A DNA stretch of 15,028 bases from Streptomyces katrae (GTDB lineage Bacteria; Actinomycetota; Actinomycetes; Streptomycetales; Streptomycetaceae). The notes below the pieces were generated by a model. The model made no database searches and had not been told where the DNA came from. It saw nothing but the letters and a program-made list of their open reading frames with translations. A program made the translations under genes and the position numbers. Below, piece by piece: positions 14,194 through 15,028 of this stretch (position 1 is the first letter of the stretch; each line of letters opens with the position of its first letter). The stretch is from the NCBI RefSeq assembly GCF_000966975.1, contig NZ_JZWV01000592.1:1-15028 (forward strand), given 5' to 3'.

Positions 14194-14203
14194 GGCCACG
14201 AGC

Positions 14204-15028
14204 CTAGCCGTCCGCCTGGGGGGCGCCGTCCGCGCCCGTTTTGCCTTGGAGGATCCACTCAAGACGCTCGCGTCCGGGGAGGTCGCGGGGGCGGATGACG
14301 CGGCCGCTGCGGACGTGGAGGAAGGCGGCCGTGACCCGGTCGAGGGGGGTGCCGGTGGCTTCCGCCCAGGCGAGGCGGTAGACGGCGAGCTGGAGGGGGT
14401 CGGCCTGGGTGGTGCGGCCGGTCTTCCAGTCGACGACCTCGTACGAGCCGTCGGGGTTGCGGTAGACGGCGTCGATCCGGCCGCGGACGACCCGGCCGGC
14501 GAGGGTGATCTGGACGGGGGCCTCCATCCGGTACGGGGTGCGCTCGGCGTACTCGCTGCGCTCGAAGGCGGCCTTCAGGGCTTCGAGGTCGGCGGCGTCG
14601 GCGATCTCCTGGTCGGTGCCGGGGAGGTCGGCGGCGGGGTCGAGGACGTCGAGGTGGGGCAGGGGCAGGGCGTCGAATCGGGACTCGACCCAGGCGTGGA
14701 AACGGGTGCCCTGGCGGGCGGCCGGCTGCGGGGGCTTGGGCATCGGGCGGGCGAGGTCCCGCGCGAAGGCCTGCTCGTCGGCGGCGAGGCGCAGGAGCTG
14801 GCTCGCGGACAGGGCCCCGGGCAGCTCGACGTCCCGCACGGCGGCGCGGGCCCGCAGCAGCTCGCCCTCCAGGGCGTCGAGGTCCCGGTCCCAGGAGGCG
14901 ACGGCCCGGGCCTCTTCGGGGGTCAGCCGGCCGCCTGCGGCGGGGTACGGGTACGGCCGCGCGGCGGTCTCGGGCGCGGGCCCGGCGGCGTACGGGTGCG
15001 GCCGCGCCGCTTGCTCCGGCCGGCCCCC
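14204..15028 (-). CDS. adnB: AdnB-like helicase-nuclease, C-terminal nuclease module (partial)
   Basis: The last 274 residues of a larger protein are visible; the frame is open to the window edge at 15028 and the helicase motor lies outside. LSASQLLRLAADEQAFARDL and RPMPKPP (visible residues about 73-100) are followed by a RecB-family nuclease: GTRFHAWVES (His111), GRIDAV (Asp186), VVDWKTG (Asp200, Lys202) and QLAVY (Gln213-Tyr217). Together these are the catalytic H-D-DxK-QxxxY set. AdnAB is the actinobacterial RecBCD/AddAB-type double-strand-break resecting motor-nuclease. In mycobacteria adnB is the gene nearest nudC and downstream of adnA, which favours adnB here, but adnA cannot be excluded from this fragment alone. 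Residues about 9-33 form a Pro/Tyr/Ala-rich linker with an imperfect internal repeat. Confidence 0.82.
   Translation of the reverse strand, partial: GGRPEQAARPHPYAAGPAPETAARPYPYPAAGGRLTPEEARAVASWDRDLDALEGELLRARAAVRDVELPGALSASQLLRLAADEQAFARDLARPMPKPPQPAARQGTRFHAWVESRFDALPLPHLDVLDPAADLPGTDQEIADAADLEALKAAFERSEYAERTPYRMEAPVQITLAGRVVRGRIDAVYRNPDGSYEVVDWKTGRTTQADPLQLAVYRLAWAEATGTPLDRVTAAFLHVRSGRVIRPRDLPGRERLEWILQGKTGADGAPQADG

Noticed and set aside
12667..14298. 543-codon plus-strand open frame opposite the dipeptidase
   Set aside because: The minus strand carries a full M20 protein with all metal ligands; the plus frame is low-complexity Gly/Val/Asp-rich antisense.

Overview
The window is GC-rich actinomycete chromosome and is almost certainly from a Streptomyces. 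The evidence is strong G/C bias at third codon positions, GTG starts, a WhiB-family regulator, a mycoredoxin, a SigR-type promoter, and a gene order shared with mycobacteria. The segment whiB7/wblC - uvrD2 - mrx1 - nudC - ... - adnB, with an ABC1-kinase gene on the other side of whiB7, matches from memory the M. tuberculosis Rv3197-Rv3201c neighbourhood. It looks like conserved chromosomal core rather than a mobile island; I see no integrase, transposase, tRNA or CRISPR array.

Layout. Positions 1-633 (-) carry the N-terminal part of a TerD-family protein running off the left edge. Positions 803-1342 (-) encode a YgjP-type HExxH metallopeptidase, divergent from 1575-2687 (+), an E1/ThiF-like protein with an N-terminal region resembling a RiPP-recognition element. 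Positions 2696-5761 (-) encode a large P-loop NTPase with about eleven TPRs in a 102-bp tandem array; it is the least core-like gene here. Positions 5983-7311 (+) encode an ABC1/UbiB-type atypical kinase. Positions 7321-7530 (-) encode a small Cys-rich protein. Three strong hairpins (7573-7692) follow a 110-aa unknown gene (7698-8030, -), which overlaps the end of wblC by ATGA.

The regulatory centrepiece is the wblC unit. It has a promoter with an AT-rich block next to the -35 (9014-9052), an approximately 600-nt leader, a 104-codon uORF with a strong Shine-Dalgarno (8582-8896), a perfect intrinsic terminator (8523-8557), and an 8-nt segment near the uORF end that can pair with the terminator's first arm. 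This is the layout expected of uORF-mediated attenuation, which is known for whiB7/wblC. It would couple ribosome-targeting antibiotics to expression of wblC and of the overlapping unknown gene.

To the right are uvrD2 (9064-11241, -; helicase, tetracysteine and HRDC) and mrx1 (11415-11675, +; mycoredoxin under a GGAAT-N18-GTT SigR-like promoter). A 21-bp perfect bidirectional terminator separates mrx1 from nudC (11762-12691, -). An M20 dipeptidase (12754-14193, -) and the C-terminal RecB-type nuclease module of an AdnB-like helicase-nuclease (14204-15028, -, partial) complete the window; nudC, the dipeptidase and adnB are co-directional. Shared themes are antibiotic and thiol stress response and DNA repair. 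The most open questions are the TPR NTPase, the orphan E1-like protein and the wblC-coupled 110-aa protein.
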